A stretch of 64,000 nucleotides of DNA from Erythroxylum novogranatense (Eukaryota; Streptophyta; Magnoliopsida; Malpighiales; Erythroxylaceae). The position numbers and the translations under genes were made by a program. This document shows positions 49,321 to 60,591 of the stretch, piece by piece. The notes beneath the pieces were generated by a model, which saw nothing but the letters and a program-made list of their open reading frames with translations, ran no database searches and was not told where the DNA came from. The stretch lies in contig JAIWQS010000131.1 in assembly GCA_029891385.1 (NCBI GenBank), positions 1-64,000 on the forward strand, given 5' to 3'. Positions within the stretch are counted from its first letter, which is position 1; every line of letters starts with the position of its first letter.

Positions 49321-49980
49321 CAATTCCTTAGGCAACTCCTCGGGAAAACATCTCCATACTCCTGCAAAGAGAAACAACACTACTAGGCAAACAAGCGTCA
49401 AGGTCGATTCATTAAAATAAGCTTGCTTGTACAAAAGTACAAACAAACATCTCCTTTCCACACAAGCAACCCTTACATCTCTCATTTTTGCATAGAAGTT
49501 TTGTTTCTTTCTACCCTCTCTCTCATTTGGGCCTTTTAATTGAATTTCTTTTGAGGCCTCTTTCCCCACTTTTCTTCTCTCACTCTCGGCCTCACTTTCT
49601 CTCTTTTCTTTTGATTTAGATTTCTGCTCCCCTTTTGCAAGGTTCTCAACCTTCCCCTCAATTTTTGTATTGTCATCCTTTTCTTGAAGTTTTTTGTCCT
49701 GTCTTTGTTGCATTCCCTCCATACTCCTTTTTAATTGCATTTGGTCATCATATACCTCTTTCGGTGCCAATGGAGCAAGAACAAATTTCTGATCTCCCAT
49801 AGTAAATGAATACCTATTCTTAAATCCATCATGTAACACTCTTCTATCATATTGCCAAGGTCGACCGAGCAATAAATGACAAGCATGCACAGGTACACCA
49901 TCACAAAGTACTTGATCAGAATACTTTCCAATGGAGAAAGATACAAGGACTAGCCACATTAGTGCAGCTTCTCCCATCAA
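49321..49980 (-). pseudogene. CRM-B protease remnant and linker
   Basis: A frame open from 49980 reads VLVSFSIGKY, HLLLGRPWQYDRRVLHDGF, then a Lys/Glu/Ser-rich linker with many charged repeats, and [17 protein letters not shown] at the start of RT. The active-site half of the protease (IIDGRSCTNVAS) is in another frame at the end of the gag frame, and the sequence between them is missing as in CRM-A. Confidence 0.75.
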
Positions 49981-51349
49981 TGATCAGGCTACAAATCTTC
50001 TCACTCACTAGGCATCTGGAATGAAAAATATTTTCCCTTTGCTCAATTCCATCTTCCTTCACTTGAGCATTCAAAACTCGCCTAGTAACAAGTAACTCAC
50101 CCCTAAGTGCATCCTCAACTTCCACATCAGAACAATCTTCCAACTCAGGCATGGAAGCCAAATCATCTTCTTCCTCCTCAGACACAACTTCTCCTCCTCT
50201 CACAAACATTGTTTTCTTGTTTGGGCATTGAGAAGCAATATGACCAACACCAAGACATTTAAAGCATTTAATAGTCCTATGCTTTTCAGAATTGGAACTA
50301 GAAGAACTTGGAGTTTTAAAAGTACCTTTTGGATCTGCCTTGTTCTTCTCTTCCATTAGCTTGTCTTTGTCCTTCTCATTCTTGTTGGACCATTTCAAGT
50401 TCTAATTTGTAGTAAAGCTTGGGTAAGAAGCGTTGTTGGAGCTTTTGTACTTGAGTTGCCTCTCTACCTTCATGGCCATATTCAACATCTCCTCTAACTC
50501 CACATAATGGTGCAATTCAATATCATTGGCAATGTCTTTGTTCAAACCAGCCAAGAAACGTGCCATGGTGGCTTCTCTTTCTTCTTCTACATTAGCCCTA
50601 ATCATGGCTATCTCCATCTCCTTATGGTACTCTTCTACACTTTTGGTGCCTTGTCTCAAGGTTTGGAGCCTTTGATGGAGCTCCCTATAGAAGTAACTAG
50701 GCACAAACCTCTTCTTCATGACCCTCTTCATTTCAGCCCAAGTATCAATAGGATCCTCTCCATTCCTTCTTTTGTTCGAAATAAGTTGATCCCACCAAAT
50801 AAGTGCAACAGCAGCAAGCTTCACCTTCTTCTCCTCAGAATAGTTATGGCATTCAAAAATCATCTCCACCTTTCTTTCCCATTCTAAGTAAGCTTCTGGA
50901 TCATTCTTACCTTGGAAAGATGGTATTTTCATCTTGATACTACCCAAGTTTCTATCCACATGCTCGACCCTGTCTTCTCCTCTTGCATTGTCTCGGCCTC
51001 TATAGCCACTTCCTCTTCCTCTATCATTCCGTTCCCCTCTTCCACCAAATCTGGCCCTATGCCAATCTTCTTCATCTTCCCCATCATCATATTCATCTTC
51101 ATACTCATAGCGCGCAGGAGTTGGCTCCCTAGCATTTTGCCTCCTTGTTGCACCATTAGATGAAGCCTCTCTTTGTAAATTCCTAATGGCTTGATCTTGT
51201 CTATCAAATTTATCACTGACATCCCTGAACATGTTCTCAATCCTTTGGAATTGATGTTGCATAGCCTCCAAAGTAAAGAATGTGTGTTGATCAGCCTCAC
51301 TATTCTTTTCATCCTTGTCACTACCTTTACTATCCTTTGAATTGGACAT
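49916..51349 (-). pseudogene. gag: CRM-B gag (nearly complete)
   Basis: From ATG at 51349 a 315-codon frame covers the N-terminus, the Arg/Gly-rich region and the core with YHKEMEIAMIRANVEEEREA and LHHYVELEEMLNMAMKVERQL. After a stop at 50402 the same protein continues (49916-50398) with the CCHC knuckle CFKCLGVGHIASQC, an acidic linker and the start of protease. Relative to CRM-A it lacks six residues (EFHDYA region) without a frame change. Confidence 0.88.
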
Positions 51350-52250
51350 GATGTAAAACCTGCAAAAACATGTTAGAACAGCTCCTCACACACTCCCTCA
51401 CGTGTTTCCCTCTAATCAGATTGGATACCCTCGTGTTTCACTCAAAAAGATGGCTTTTACCCTCAAATGAGCTTACACACTCTAGATTCTAGCAGTTTTA
51501 CTTGTGGGATCAATCACTACCAACCAAATAAGCACACCAGCAACTTAATTCAACAGAAAACAACGAATACCTAAAGAAAGGAAGAAAACACAAAACTAGA
51601 TGCAATTTAAGGTAAAGAAAGCAAGGAAGACAAAAATAAACACATACTAGATGGAGAAAACGTATGTGAATGATTTTTGGTAACAATTGAGCAATATGAA
51701 ACAAGATTACTCAATTCACGTGTAATGGAAACAAAAGTACATCAAACAATAAAAAGCAACCAAAGAGTGCAAGAAAAGACGAAACTATGAATTAAACTCA
51801 ACCCTAAACCCGAACTAACAAGAACATTCAGATCTGCCCAATAACTCAAAAATTGAAAGATAAGCAATTTTATCAAAGACACACGTTTTGGGTGCAAGAA
51901 AGCAAATCTTGAAACACGATATTGTTTTTTGATGCAAGAAAACAAGTCTTGATGAGTTTCTTGAATGAAGGATGTTTTCTTGATGACTCTTGAATAATAA
52001 AGAAACGGAATTAAAGAATTCTAGAATGATCAGATTCGTTTCTTGATGAATCTTGCAAGCAAATCAACTCAAACTCACAAAGATTCACAATCTTGATTTT
52101 TTTCTTTTTTTTTACTTCTTTCTTTTTCTTTCTCTTCTTTCTTTTCTCTTTTTGTTTCTTTTCTTTCTTTTTCGAATTTCAATGATAAACTAACTATAAT
52201 AATCAAGAACAAACAGAAAATTAAAAATAAAGATTGAATTTAAAACCTAG

Positions 52251-52262
52251 GCTCTGATACCA
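52251..52262 (-). other. CRM-B primer binding site (intact)
   Basis: GCTCTGATACCA on + gives TGGTATCAGAGC in sense, four bases from the 5' LTR. Confidence 0.85.
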
Positions 52263-52266
52263 AAGA

Positions 52267-53172
52267 TGATACGGCAACAACCTAGAATCAATGTCTAGAT
52301 CACCTCCGTTTCAATAATTGTTCCCAAACCTAAATTCAACCAATCTAACAAGACCCTTCACCCCCAAAACAGCAAGGAATTGGTAACAAAGAGTATAAGA
52401 TTGTAGGAATTGAATTAACACCACAAGTTAGAACTTACTTGATAAGTTGAATCAATCCTTAAGGTAAAACAAACAAGAATCTCAATTCTCTCTTCAAGAA
52501 TGCTTTCTAATTTTATTGATCTAAAAAAAACTCGTGTTCATGGCTAAAGCAAAGGTTTAAATACCCTTTGCAATGTAAACCCTAACAAAGATAACCTAAA
52601 AACCCTAAATAAAGCCCAAAATATCAAAAGGCCTTCTTGAAACAAATCTGCCCAAGAATAAATCCCACATGGATTTGGGCTTCAAAACTAATTAAAATTG
52701 ACTAGTCCTTGTCCAAATAGGATAAGAAAACCACAAAATAGAAGACTAACTTAAGAGGGACGAATTGGGCTTTTAAACTAGGCCCACAAGCTTGGTTCCT
52801 TAAAATAAAACATGCACATGACTTTTTTAATGAAGCACATGCACACTTAATGCAAATCAGCCCATGAAAAAGCCTAAAAGAAGTCCACATGCCCCTTATA
52901 AGATAAAATAAGCCCAAGTCCATTGATTAGACTTGTGCTTGTGAAAATTGGCTAAGTGTTAGCCCTCTTGGTTTGAAGCCTCCAATGTGCACACACACTT
53001 AGGTGTCTTCCTAAGCTCTTCTCCAAGCTTGATCAACAAAACTTCTTGAAGTTCTTGTGAAACAAAAGCTTGTACATAAATCTGAAATTGTGCTTTGAGC
53101 TTGTTAGAGCGCGACCTTGTAATTGGACCCATTGGCATCCTCAAGTCTCCATTGCCTTGGTGAGTTGTATCA
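52267..53172 (-). mobile_element. CRM-B 5' LTR
   Basis: 906 bases with the same ends as the 3' LTR. The pol-tail frame (52959-53177) and the 73-codon frame (52702-52923) are both open here too. Confidence 0.92.
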
Positions 53173-53242
53173 TGCATGAACGCATATGTATCAATTCACA
53201 TTCACAATCATTTTACATTTCAAAGACCAATTCCCATTCCTT

Positions 53243-53257
53243 CGGACCTTCGGTCCG
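53243..53257. other. Hairpin 1 in LARD-2 LTR
   Basis: CGGACC-TTC-GGTCCG, a perfect 6-base stem with a 3-base loop. A shorter counterpart (GGAC-CTCC-GTCC) occupies a similar place in the LARD-1 LTRs (for example 16075-16086). Confidence 0.6.
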
Positions 53258-53356
53258 GTAATTCAGTCATTAACAAATTTCATATTCACAATTCATTTCA
53301 TAGCAGCATTCACATACAGTATTCACAATTTGCACTTCAATATTACATTCAAATAC

Positions 53357-53377
53357 TTCGGACACCCGTGGTCCGAA
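53357..53377. other. Hairpin 2 in LARD-2 LTR
   Basis: TTCGGAC and GTCCGAA form a perfect 7-base stem around a 7-base loop, about 100 bases from hairpin 1 and with the same stem sequence. Confidence 0.6.
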
Positions 53378-54114
53378 ATCAATCAAAGCAAACACATATA
53401 TCCCTCCATTATCTCCACATGGCATAATTGCAAAATATTAAACACATACAGGTTGAGGAACCAACTAGGTTACTCACCTGAACTTCCTAGCTGTTGCCTG
53501 GAAGCTCCAGCACTGTCCGTGGAATAAAGATCCATCGGGGCCTCTATAACAATCAAATCATTTCATTCATTACAAAATGCATAATCAATAAAATTCAATG
53601 ATGCACATGTCGTAATTAAAAGATGTACAATGCCTATTTATGATCTTCCCGGCACTATTTCCCATTTTCACTTTCTTTTGTCACAATCTAACTTTTCACT
53701 CAATTATTCAATAATGACTCGTTTCAATTCAATAATATGTCATGGGACTCTACCAATTTCAGTTCTAACACTCAGTCAATTTTCCAACTCATACCCACTA
53801 GGATATTCTCAAGAAAGACCTCAATTTCAGTGTCACTATTCTCTAAATCCAAATTCACCCTTTAGGCTCAGTTTCTACAATCCCAATAGCATTTCCTTAA
53901 GTTCAGAATCGTACAATTTTATCTCAATTATCAATAAACAACCCCTAGGTTGTAATAAAACCTATTCTCAAATTTCATCTAATACTTTCTTTCTATTCCT
54001 AAATTGTAGACCTCTTTTTCTAGTTCATAACGAATCAAGAATCACCTCAATTAGAGGTCTACACCATTATTTAGGACCCATAAACTAAACTAATTCAATT
54101 CAAAAAAGTGTCCC

Positions 54115-54308
54115 TTGTCGCGACGTCTAACTTCTCGTCGTGACGCCCGCTCGTCGCAATGTCAACCCATGCTTGTCGCGACGTGTCGCTCGTCGCGACA
54201 TGCAAAAATTCCTTCATCGCGACGTATAAAATTCTCACTCGTCGCGACGTCTACGTTCGTTGCGGCGCATGCTCGTCGCGACGTCTAAATTATTATTCGT
54301 CATGACGT
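54115..54308. repeat. Ten GTCGCGACG-type palindromes in LARD-2 5' LTR
   Basis: Motifs begin about 54115, 54135, 54151, 54173, 54190, 54214, 54240, 54257, 54272 and 54297. Intact cores read TCGTCGCGACG; variants show CpG-to-TpG or CpA change (GTCGTGACG, GTCATGACG). They are embedded in AT-rich sequence. Confidence 0.8.
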
Positions 54309-55197
54309 GCTCCCGTCTTCTCCGATTCTCCTTTTCATTTCTCTCTCTAAAACCAGTTACAACGCACCCATAACTACCCCAACCTTTCACAATCAAACCT
54401 ATGAATGCATTAACTAACAAATAACAACATACAATCAATTTACTTACCAAATTCTCCAGTTTCTTTAATCCCTACGGGCTCCCCCTCAAAACCTCAAAAT
54501 CTTCATCTTCCTTAAGGTTAAAGCTTCGCTTTGCAAGGAGAGAAGAAGCAAGCAAGCTAGCAATGGAAATCACAAAGGGAGGAAGAACGAAAATCACTAA
54601 GGAAGAAGAAACAATCGTGCCCTAGGAGAGAAAGGATTTCCTTTCTTCAAAATTTTGAAAACCTAAGGCATTTAAAGGTAAAACAAATATTCCTCTGGTC
54701 TTTTCCTCACAAGACATTTAAATCTCTTTCTCTTTCTACAATTATTTCCAGTCTAATTCGTCTCCAAATTTCATGGCTCGACATATTAATTTCCAAAATT
54801 GTATATCTAATTTTTCATGGCCATTGGACCGATATTCAAGTGCTATACAATCAATCAGTCCATCACTCGGAAAATTTTCGGTCCAGACATTTACTCCCAA
54901 AATTTTCAGAAATATTTACTAAGGTTCACTATCTATTGGTGATCATTCTAATACAGTCCCAATTCAATCATTCAAACCCAAATTTTCCATAATTTCCCAA
55001 TAAATCATAATTCATATCATTTTCACAATTAAATGTCGGGAATGTCAGAAATGCATGTACCTATATGTGCATGTGCAAAAGAGTCATTCCTCTAAAATTA
55101 AAGGTCAAATAAATGTTCAAATCAAAATATGCAATGAAATCAACTAGCCTGTCCCAATTTACCAATGTAACCTTCCCATCGGGGATGGGATGTTACA

Positions 55198-56571
55198 CTA
55201 CAAACAACACTCACCCACTCACTATCTGAAATGGGGTAAATAATCCCTGAATCCAAGAGCTTCACGACTTCTTCAAAACCTCTTATATGTGTAGATTTAA
55301 CCTTCTTTGTCTCTCCCTCACTGTTTTGCATCCTTCCTTAAGGTTAATCCTATGCATCACCACAATAGGACTAATCCCCCCTAATTTTAGGAATTTTCCA
55401 TGCCATAGCTCTCATCCACTTCCTAATAGTTTCTACCACTTTCTTTTCTTGCTCAAAATCCAATGAGTTGGATATGATGACCGGGTGTGGTCCTTACCTA
55501 AGAAAGTATACCTCAAGTGAAAAGTTAAGGGTTTTAGGTCTAAGGTGGGTGGCTTAACAAGGGAGGGTGGTGTAGGGACATCCGTTCTCTCCAAATTCTC
55601 TTTTGCTCACTTTCCTAATATAACTCTTCTTCATTCACACCTTCATCCATATTCACTTCAACAACTTCTGCAACCTCCTTTTCTGCTTCCTTCACACAAT
55701 CATCTACAATATCAATCTTCATGCATGCAGTACTATCCATCAGTTTCTTTAGAGTTTTAGACATATTAAATTCAACCTATTCATCACCAATTTTTAAAAC
55801 AAATTTTCCTTCATGCACATCAACTAATGCCCTACCAGTACTCATAAAGGGCCTTCTCGAAATCAAAGGACAACTCCTATCCTCGTCAAAATCCACCGGA
55901 ATAATAAATTTATTTATTTTTAGCAATACATCTTTAACAACTCCGAATGGTCTCTTAATGGATTGATTCACAAGTTGATTGAGAATGGATGTTGATTGAC
56001 TTCTCCTAAGCCCAGTTTCCTGAAAGCAAATAAAGGCATCAAATTAATACTTGCACCAAAATCATATAAGCATTTAACCAATTCAAAGTCATCAACAACA
56101 CATGGAATTGTAAAACTACCTAAATCTTTTAGTTTTGATGGCAATGTGCTAGAAATGATTGAACTACAATTTTAATACTTGCACCAAAATCATATAAGCA
56201 TTTAACCAATTCAAAGTCATCAATAACACATGTAATTGTAAAACTACCTAAATCTTTTCGTTTTGATGGCAATGTGCTTGAAATGATTGAACTACAATTT
56301 TCTGTCAGGGTCACTGTTTGATTGTCATCCTAAATGTGTTTGTGTGTAAGTATGTCCTTGATAAACTTCACATACTTGGGCATGCACTCCAATGCTTTGA
56401 CCAATGACAAGTTAATTTGAAGCTTCTCCAAAAACTTGGAGAACTGAGTGTCTACCTGATGCTGTCTCACCCTTTGTGGATATAGAAGCTTAGGCATATA
56501 GGATGGTGGTGGAACGTATGACTTCTCTTCTTCTTGCCCTTCCTCCTTCTTCACTTATATCTCCTTGCCCT
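55198..56571 (-). pseudogene. Athila-type gag-protease-RT fragment
   Basis: On the minus strand, right to left: gag C-terminus (LYPQRVRQHQVDTQFSKFLE, ECMPKYVKFIKDILTHK, 56330-56554), protease (KDLGSFTITCVIDDF with CLYDFGASIKIV where D-GAS is the active-site motif, 56129-56314; then RPFMSTGRALVDVHEGKF near 55800) and the beginning of RT (VVKLLDSGIIYPISDSEWVS, 55170-55270). Stops, frameshifts and a 128-base duplication break it. The RT is cut by LARD-2 at 55197 and the gag by the copia LTR at 56572. Confidence 0.8.
56044..56300. repeat. 128-base tandem duplication in the Athila protease
   Basis: Two copies start at 56044 and 56172 with 'ttaatacttgcacc', differing at only a handful of positions. 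Each contains the protease active-site codons. Confidence 0.9.
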
Positions 56572-58198
56572 TGTTGGATCAGAAAAAGAAAGCATGTCAT
56601 ATTTGGAGAAACAGTAAATTTCAAAACCTTTTCCTCTTCTCGATATTTTATCCTCGACCAATCCGATCTACCGCTTGATCTTCCTGGACAACTTGTTTAA
56701 TAAGATCTTTTGGTGGGAAAGGAGAAGAAAACTTTGGAGGAGAATTTTCCTAGAAGAAAGAAGACCAAGAATGAGACACTCTCATGCAATTTTTTGATTT
56801 TTTTCATGCAAAATAGGAAAGAGAGTGATAAAAATGTAAGAACCACAACAAAGGAAAGAAAAGTTTTCGAACCAATGCATCATTTCTTCATTTAATCAAT
56901 CATAAAGAATCCATTAAATGAGACTCTTCTCATTTTTCTTTAAGTTGACTATATGAAAAGTCTATTAACCTAATGAGACCTATCAATTTCGTTTTTGATG
57001 ATGAAAGAAAGAAGATGGTACATCCAATGTACATTTTTCTTCTTTAATCAAATGAATGCTAATAGGTTACATGCTATCATTAAAAGATAAACATTAAACC
57101 ATTTAATGGTAAGTTCATAACTTCATTTAATGATGATAAACCATAATAAAGACCATCTTTATTTAGCAATTTAATGTTAAATGTGCAGCTGCACATTCAT
57201 CCCTAATGAAAAACAAAATTGCACTTTATTATCTTAAAATTTTTGTTTTAATTTAATTAATCCAATTAATCAAATGAAACCAAATTCTAGCCCATTTCTA
57301 AATGTACATTTGGGCTTCTAATTAACCATTAATTAGTGCAAGCTCAACATTCAATTATGGGCTTTTAAAACCTCCATTTATATTTCTTACTTTGCTTGAT
57401 AACCTTCCTTGAAGCCAAGTGGGGAATCTTATTGGACTTAAATAATTCAAGTTCCAATAAGCCGAGAATTAATTTAATCTCATTAGAATAAATTCTTGTT
57501 TGTTAATTAAATGTCATTGCACTAAAGACAATTAATTATAGCCATCTGCACAACAAAGGATAAAATTACAATTTTGCTCTTATGTTGGTTTTTTCTTCTA
57601 GATCTCCCATTTAATTTATATGAAGATTCAGACAAAAGATCTCATCTTGGTGTTAAGACTTGATGGGAAACTAATGCTAGTTTAATCATGAAATCTCCTT
57701 AAAACATCTAGAAATGATGATATCACTATAAAATCTATTTCAGTGATGTTCCCTGATACATGTTTCAATTAATAAGTCAATGCTTAAGTTGTATGTTTTA
57801 AGATTAAAGTAACAGCCTACTTTATTCTTTAAAACATGTTTGATTCCATATTCATTTTATAGTGCCATTATCGATAGTCAACTACTATCATGATATGAAA
57901 CTCATCATTCCCTTGAAGTCAACTCATTTACTTACATGGAGATAAATCGCAACACTACAGTATAAACCATAATTAAACAACCAATTTGATTATTCAACTG
58001 TGAATCAATTAATTTAGATTCACTTACAAAAGAATCTCAGTAATTTTTACGAGATATATAATGCTCATACATATAAAACCAAACTATTTTGTTTTACTAA
58101 TAATAAATATTTTCATTACAAAACTGCAACTGGAAGAAAATTAAATTACATGTAAATACACTTGCTTTCTAGGACACTATATTTACATAACTCCAACA
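56572..58198 (-). mobile_element. 3' LTR of the Ty1/copia element (about 1.63 kb)
   Basis: Ends are TGTTGGATC (56572) and CTCCAACA (58198) on +, a good terminal inverted repeat. On the sense strand the LTR start TGTTGGAG directly follows a polypurine tract AAAGTGGGAGAA (58199-58210). The left flank 'gccct' would be one target duplication. The 5' LTR is not seen before the window ends. Confidence 0.8.
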
Positions 58199-59990
58199 TT
58201 CTCCCACTTTCTCTAAAGCAAGTATAACATATACCTCATACCCATCCCTTCTAGGTGACTCTCAAAGCTCTTTTGAGACAATATCTTTATGAATGGAACA
58301 ACAAGGTTTTTCTCTGCGGGAATCTTTACCACATTTGATATGGCAACAACCTAGAATCAATGTCTAGATCACCTCCGTTTTAATGATTGTTCCCAAACCT
58401 AAATTCAATCAATCTAACAAGACCCTTCACCCCCAAAACAGCAAGGAATTGGTAACAAAGAGTATAAGATTGTAGGAATTGAATTAGCATACAAAGTTAG
58501 AACTTACTTGATAAGTTGAATCAATCCTTAAGGTAAAACAAGCAAGAATCTCAATTCTCTCTTGAAGAATGCTTTCTAATTTTATTGATCTCTCTCTAAA
58601 ACTCGTGTTCATGGCTAAAGCAAGGGTTTAAATACCCTTTGCAATGTAAACCCTAACAAAGATAACCTAAAAACCCTAAATAAAGCCCAAAATATAAAAA
58701 AAGCCTTCTTGAAACAAATCTGCCCAAGAATAAATCTCACATGGATTTGGGCTTCAAAACTAATTAAAATTGACTAGTCCTTGTCCAAATAGGATAAGAA
58801 AACCACAAAATAGAAGACTAACTTAAGAGGGGCGAATTGGGCTTTTAAACTAGGCCCACAAGCTTGGTTCCTTAAAATAAAACATGCACATGACTTTTTT
58901 AATAAAGCACATGCACACTTAATGCAAACCAGCCCATGAAAAAGCCTAAAAGAAGTCCACATGCCCCTTATAAGATAAAATAAGCCCAAGCCCATTGATT
59001 AGACTTGTGCTTGTGAAAATTGGCTAAGTGTTAGCCCTCTTGGTTTGATGCCTCCAATGTGCACACACACTTAGGTGTCTTCCTAAGCTCTTCTCCAAGC
59101 TTGATCAACAAAACTTCTTGAAGTTCTTGTGAAACAAAAGCTTGTACATAAATATGAAATTGATCTTTGAGCTTGTTGGAGCGCGACCTTGTAATTGGAC
59201 CCATTGGCATCCTCAAGTCTCTATTGCCTTGGTGAGTTGTATCAACATTCACCTCTCCACATTATATTATCTCCCTCATGAGATGGTACTTTTGTTCAAT
59301 GTGTTTGGAAGCTTTGTGATTTTAAGGTTCTTTAGAATTACCCACTGCCCCACTATTATCACAACAAAGTGTAATGACCTTTTTTGCTTCAGGAACCACC
59401 TCGAAATCATTTAGGAACTTGCAGAGCCAAACTTCTTCTTTTGCTGCTTCACAAGCAACAACATACAGCCCCTATAATCTAATCAGTAACACAAGATTAG
59501 TTGATACTCCTGTAGACTATGGCTCCACCTCCTCAAACAAATATAGAATTAGAAGTTGATTTCCTCGAATCAACATCTGATTGAAAATTAGAATCCATAT
59601 ATCCCATTGGAATAAGATTACTTCCAGAGTAAATAGGCATGAAGTTCTTCATCCTATAAAGATACTTCAGTATACACTTAATCGTAGTAAAATGTTACAT
59701 TCTTGGATTGGATTGAAATCAACTTACCAATCCCACTGCGTAACAGATATCTGGTCTAGTGCAAAGCATTGCATACATTAAACTTCCAACTGTCGAATGG
59801 AATGTTACATGCGTTCAACCTCCTCTTGGGTTTTAGGTGCTTGTTCCTTTGAAAGTTTGATTCCATGTCTAGTAGGTGTGAAACCCCTCTTGGAATCTTG
59901 CATGGCAAACTTCTTGAACATATTCTCCATGTAGGTTAGTTGAGACAAGGCTATCTATTTGTTCTTACGATCCCTTATAAATTTGATCCC
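58199..59990 (-). pseudogene. Copia RNase H, split by the CRM solo LTR
   Basis: The upstream part reads LCCDNSGAVGNSKEP and SKHIEQKYHLMREII (59250-59372), and after the solo LTR it continues with KIPAEKNLVVPFIK and SFESHLEGMGMRYM (58210-58330). This matches the C-terminal end of copia RNase H. The 909-base insertion, flanked by ACATT, separates the two. The part nearer RT (59500-59990) is decayed but in the expected place. Confidence 0.8.
58336..59244 (-). mobile_element. CRM-family solo LTR in the copia element
   Basis: TGATATGGCAAC...GAGTTGTATCA (909 bases) with a perfect ACATT duplication (58331-58335, 59245-59249). It has one C-to-T change at the terminus (TGATATGG for TGATACGG). The LTR pol-tail frame (59031-59252) and the 73-codon frame (58774-58995) remain open. 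Confidence 0.93.
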
Positions 59991-60560
59991 TAGAACATAG
60001 TTAGCCTCTCAAATCCTTCATTGAAAACTATTTATTCATCCATCCCTTAACTGTAGATAACATTCCCACATCATCCCCAATGAGCAAAATGTCATCAACA
60101 TACAGGATTAGAAAAATAACCTTTCCATCTTGTATCCTTTTATTGACACAAGGCTCACCTAGGTTTTGTATGAACCTATTGGTTTTGATACACTTATCAA
60201 ACCTATTGCTCGAAAACCTAGACGCTTGCTTAAGTACATAAATGGACCTTTGCAACTTGCATACCTTATGCTTATTACCTGGCTCAATTAATCCTTCTAG
60301 TTGGGCCATATAAATGGTCTCCTGAAGATCCGCATTAAGAAATACGGTTTTGACATCCATTTACCATATTTCATAATTGAAATAGGCTGCTATGGCGAAA
60401 AGAATACTGATGGACTTAAGCATGGAAACAGGAGAAAAAGTCTCCTCATAATCTATACCCTCTTTTTGCGTATAGTCCTTAGCTACCAATCTAGCTTTAA
60501 AGGTCTCTACCTTTCCATTTGATCCTCATTTCCTTTTGTAGATCCATTTACACCCTATGG
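59991..60560 (-). pseudogene. Copia reverse transcriptase
   Basis: MDVKTVFLNADLQETIYM, QRSIYVLKQASR and the catalytic LYVDDILLIGDD lie in one frame (60028-60360). A TAA stop sits just before the first motif, in the usual W-x-MDV position (about 60361). Upstream parts continue in other frames. The catalytic YVDD is intact but the protein is not. Confidence 0.85.
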
Positions 60561-60591
60561 CTCTTACATCTGATGATAAATCTACAAAGAT

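Larger units (their letters stand above)
46510..53172 (-). mobile_element. CRM-B: second CRM-like element, inverted relative to CRM-A
   Basis: It has two 906-base LTRs (46510-47415 and 52267-53172) with TGATAC...GTATCA ends and a perfect duplication TGCAT (46505-46509, 53173-53177). The internal region is 4851 bases against about 5550 in CRM-A. The main difference is a deletion of RNase H and the integrase N-terminus. The gag start, protease lesion and pol layout otherwise match CRM-A. The two LTRs look closely similar by eye. Confidence 0.92.
32685..55197 (-). mobile_element. LARD-2: non-coding Tekay-derived LTR element, split by two CRM insertions
   Basis: On the minus strand the order is 5' LTR (55197-53178 joined to 46509-45459), primer binding site (45443-45454), internal domain (45458-44593 joined to 36320-33760), polypurine tract, and a partial 3' LTR (33759-32685). 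The 5' LTR is about 3.07 kb and the internal domain about 3.4 kb without coding frames. Its LTR belongs to the same lineage as the Tekay remnant at 4994-7398. CRM-A and CRM-B split it, each with perfect 5-base duplications, so the segments join unambiguously. It inserted into the Athila-type pol now ending at 55198. Confidence 0.85.
53173..55197 (-). mobile_element. LARD-2 5' LTR, upstream part
   Basis: It resumes with the CRM-B duplication TGCAT and ends GGGATGTTACA at 55197 (sense start TGTAACATCCC). It carries two GGACC hairpins, ten GTCGCGACG-type palindromes, and the block also present in the partial 3' LTR. Confidence 0.85.

Noticed and set aside
53186..54088. Frames on the + strand in the LARD-2 LTR (113 and 152 codons)
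   Set aside because: They are antisense to the LTR, have no recognisable domain and are AT-rich low complexity. The partial 3' LTR does not extend over them, so conservation cannot be tested.
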